A stretch of DNA of 64,000 nucleotides, taken from NCBI RefSeq assembly GCF_000321225.1, contig NW_004450276.1, positions 4,203,467-4,267,466 on the forward strand, given 5' to 3'. Each line of letters opens with the position of its first letter. Positions within the stretch are counted from its first letter, which is position 1. This DNA is from Odobenus rosmarus divergens. Its lineage: Eukaryota > Chordata > Mammalia > Carnivora > Odobenidae. The notes below the pieces were generated by a model. That model searched no databases. It saw only the letters and a program-made list of their open reading frames with translations, and was not told the origin of the DNA. Shown here one piece after another: positions 62,307 to 64,000 of this stretch. A program made the translations under genes and the position numbers.

Positions 62307-62471
<165 letters not shown>

Positions 62472-63139
62472 TGAGGGTTTTTGTCTGCTGTGAAAACATT
62501 TTTGCTTTAATTGGTACACCAACATTGTTTGTTGTGATCACTTTTTATTACTTAATTCTACAATTGCAATATAGATTAGTAATTGCATATAAGATCTTAA
62601 AGAAAATGAAAAAGAATTATTTGGAGAAGTCACCATCAATTTAACTGATAATTAATTAAATAAATTAACCATAATTTCCCTAGTAAAATGATGTGTTGAA
62701 TATTTGAAGTCGAGATTGTTCTTGGATGATTTTCAGTCGTTTTGTAATCTATGAATTTAGAGAACATTAAAAAAAACTACATGAATTTGGTATCTCCCAT
62801 TTTACATGGGTTTATTAATCTCTTGATCTGAAAAAGATTTCACCAGAAACATTTATGATTCCGATAGCATATGTAGACCAAATTACGTATCTCAGTGAAG
62901 AAGTTTGACATAAAGGGAAAAAATTAAATCTGGAAGTCTCCGAACATGTTTTCAGTCTGAGTTTATAATTTACCAGCTCTGGCTTCTTAACAAGGGATGT
63001 AACTTTGTAATGAGGTGTAGTTTCTGTGTCAGTATAGTGCGGATGACACAATATTACTACTGGTCTCACTTACCTCACGTGGCCATCCGTCGTATCCTAT
63101 TCCACCTGTCAGACTGCGTGCTTACGTGGATTAGCTTTT

Positions 63140-63300
63140 CAATCTTCACAGCATATTTTCCCTATTATTTAACTATTATTGCCATCCAGGTATTGCAGAT
63201 GAGAGAACTGAGTGTTGGAAAGGTCAAGGAACCTGCCTTAAGGTTTCCAGCTAGTAAGTGATGAGACTCAGATGTTAGCCTAGGCAGCCAAGCCCACTCT
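63140..63300 (-). mobile_element. MIR fragment
   Basis: Reverse MIR order: 'ctattattgccatccaggta', 'gcagatgagagaactgagt', 'ttccagctagtaagtgatga', 'gactcagatgttagcc'. Confidence 0.7.
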
Positions 63301-64000
63301 CAAAATGTGTGTGTAGAATATATCCTACTTGGGGTTCCAGCAGTTTTGGATAGTCATTTTCTGATCAATGCCTGATTTAACATTTCAAAAGTTACTTAGT
63401 TTTGCTCTCATGGATAATACCAGTAATCTTACCATCAGTGAAATCATGTCTTTGCAGTTTAATAGGACTTAAAGTAAAAACACAACAACTTTAGCCTTTC
63501 AAATGCAATCACCATTATTGATTTAAAGATAGAACTAATAGAGTCAATGGCTTAAGTGATTTAAAGAGGCACGGATTTGATGACTATATCCTTGGAGAAG
63601 GGTTGGGGAGGGGGGCTGGCCATCAGAAGGGCTATCAAAACTTTTGGCCAAGAACCTTCACTGTATATATGTAGACTTCCCTCTTTCCAGGAGATCAACT
63701 CGTAACAGTTAAAATGAAAATTAATTTTAACTCACCATGAGATGATTCACTGAACTGTCAGTATGGAGCACATGTTTTCTGAGGCTGAGAAGCAAACAAA
63801 GGACCCATATCGCCTTACTGAATTCCATCATCCCTTTTCCATATTCAGGCAACCCCGGGCAAGATGACAGATTCAGAAATGATTCACTGTTGAATTTAGA
63901 ACAGATTTTCAAAAGAAGAGAAAATGAGAAAGATTAGATTAGGACAATGTCTATCAGAAATTTCTTGCATTTGACAATCTTCCCACTATATTACAGTACC

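Overview
This is mammalian nuclear DNA from a carnivore, most likely an arctoid (bear, seal or mustelid group). About twenty tRNA-derived carnivore SINEs (SINEC/Can-SINE) are present. Their heads read 'gcgcctgggtggctcag' and their tails are CT-rich, ending in (AAAT)n plus poly(A). They match neither the canid form ('gggatccctgggtggcgcag') nor the felid form as I remember them. There are no bacterial-style operons, and almost every open reading frame in the window is a chance or repeat-derived frame.

The only protein-coding gene I can support is PLXDC2 (plexin domain-containing 2, also called TEM7R), on the + strand. Two coding exons lie here: exon 2 (12173-12384, 70 codons plus two bases of a split codon) and exon 3 (62307-62453, 49 codons). 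Exon numbers assume that the signal-peptide exon lies left of the window. The layout is the end of intron 1 (1-12172), exon 2, intron 2 of 49,922 bp (12385-62306), exon 3, and the start of intron 3. The encoded part is the extracellular N-terminal region upstream of the nidogen-like and PSI domains.

The introns are full of mobile elements. 1-12 kb has SINEs, an LTR (MER21-like) inside an old L2, a 126-bp tandem duplication and a nested pair of SINEs. 12.4-31.9 kb has L2/MIR relics, two MaLR LTRs, SINEs and a young-looking L1 insertion with a 3' transduction and 5' inversion (25789-26254). 31.9-39.7 kb is a near full-length but dead L1 (+) carrying five later SINEs. 42.0-44.0 kb is a 5'-truncated L1 (-). 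44-54 kb has L2, two more MaLR LTRs, an L1 3' end and one SINE. 54.2-57.5 kb holds an old L1 3' end followed by an L1 5'UTR-ORF1 fragment, both minus. 57.5-61.8 kb is mostly unique, and 61.8-62.27 kb is an old antisense L1 piece that stops about 30 bp before exon 3.

I found no sign of a new multi-gene system. The most informative observations are the structured L1 insertion at 25.8-26.3 kb, the L1 fragment abutting the exon 3 acceptor, and the GC-rich L1 5'UTR that could act as a promoter toward exon 3. No database search was run; family names come from recognition and should be checked with RepeatMasker/Dfam. Boundaries of old repeats are approximate.
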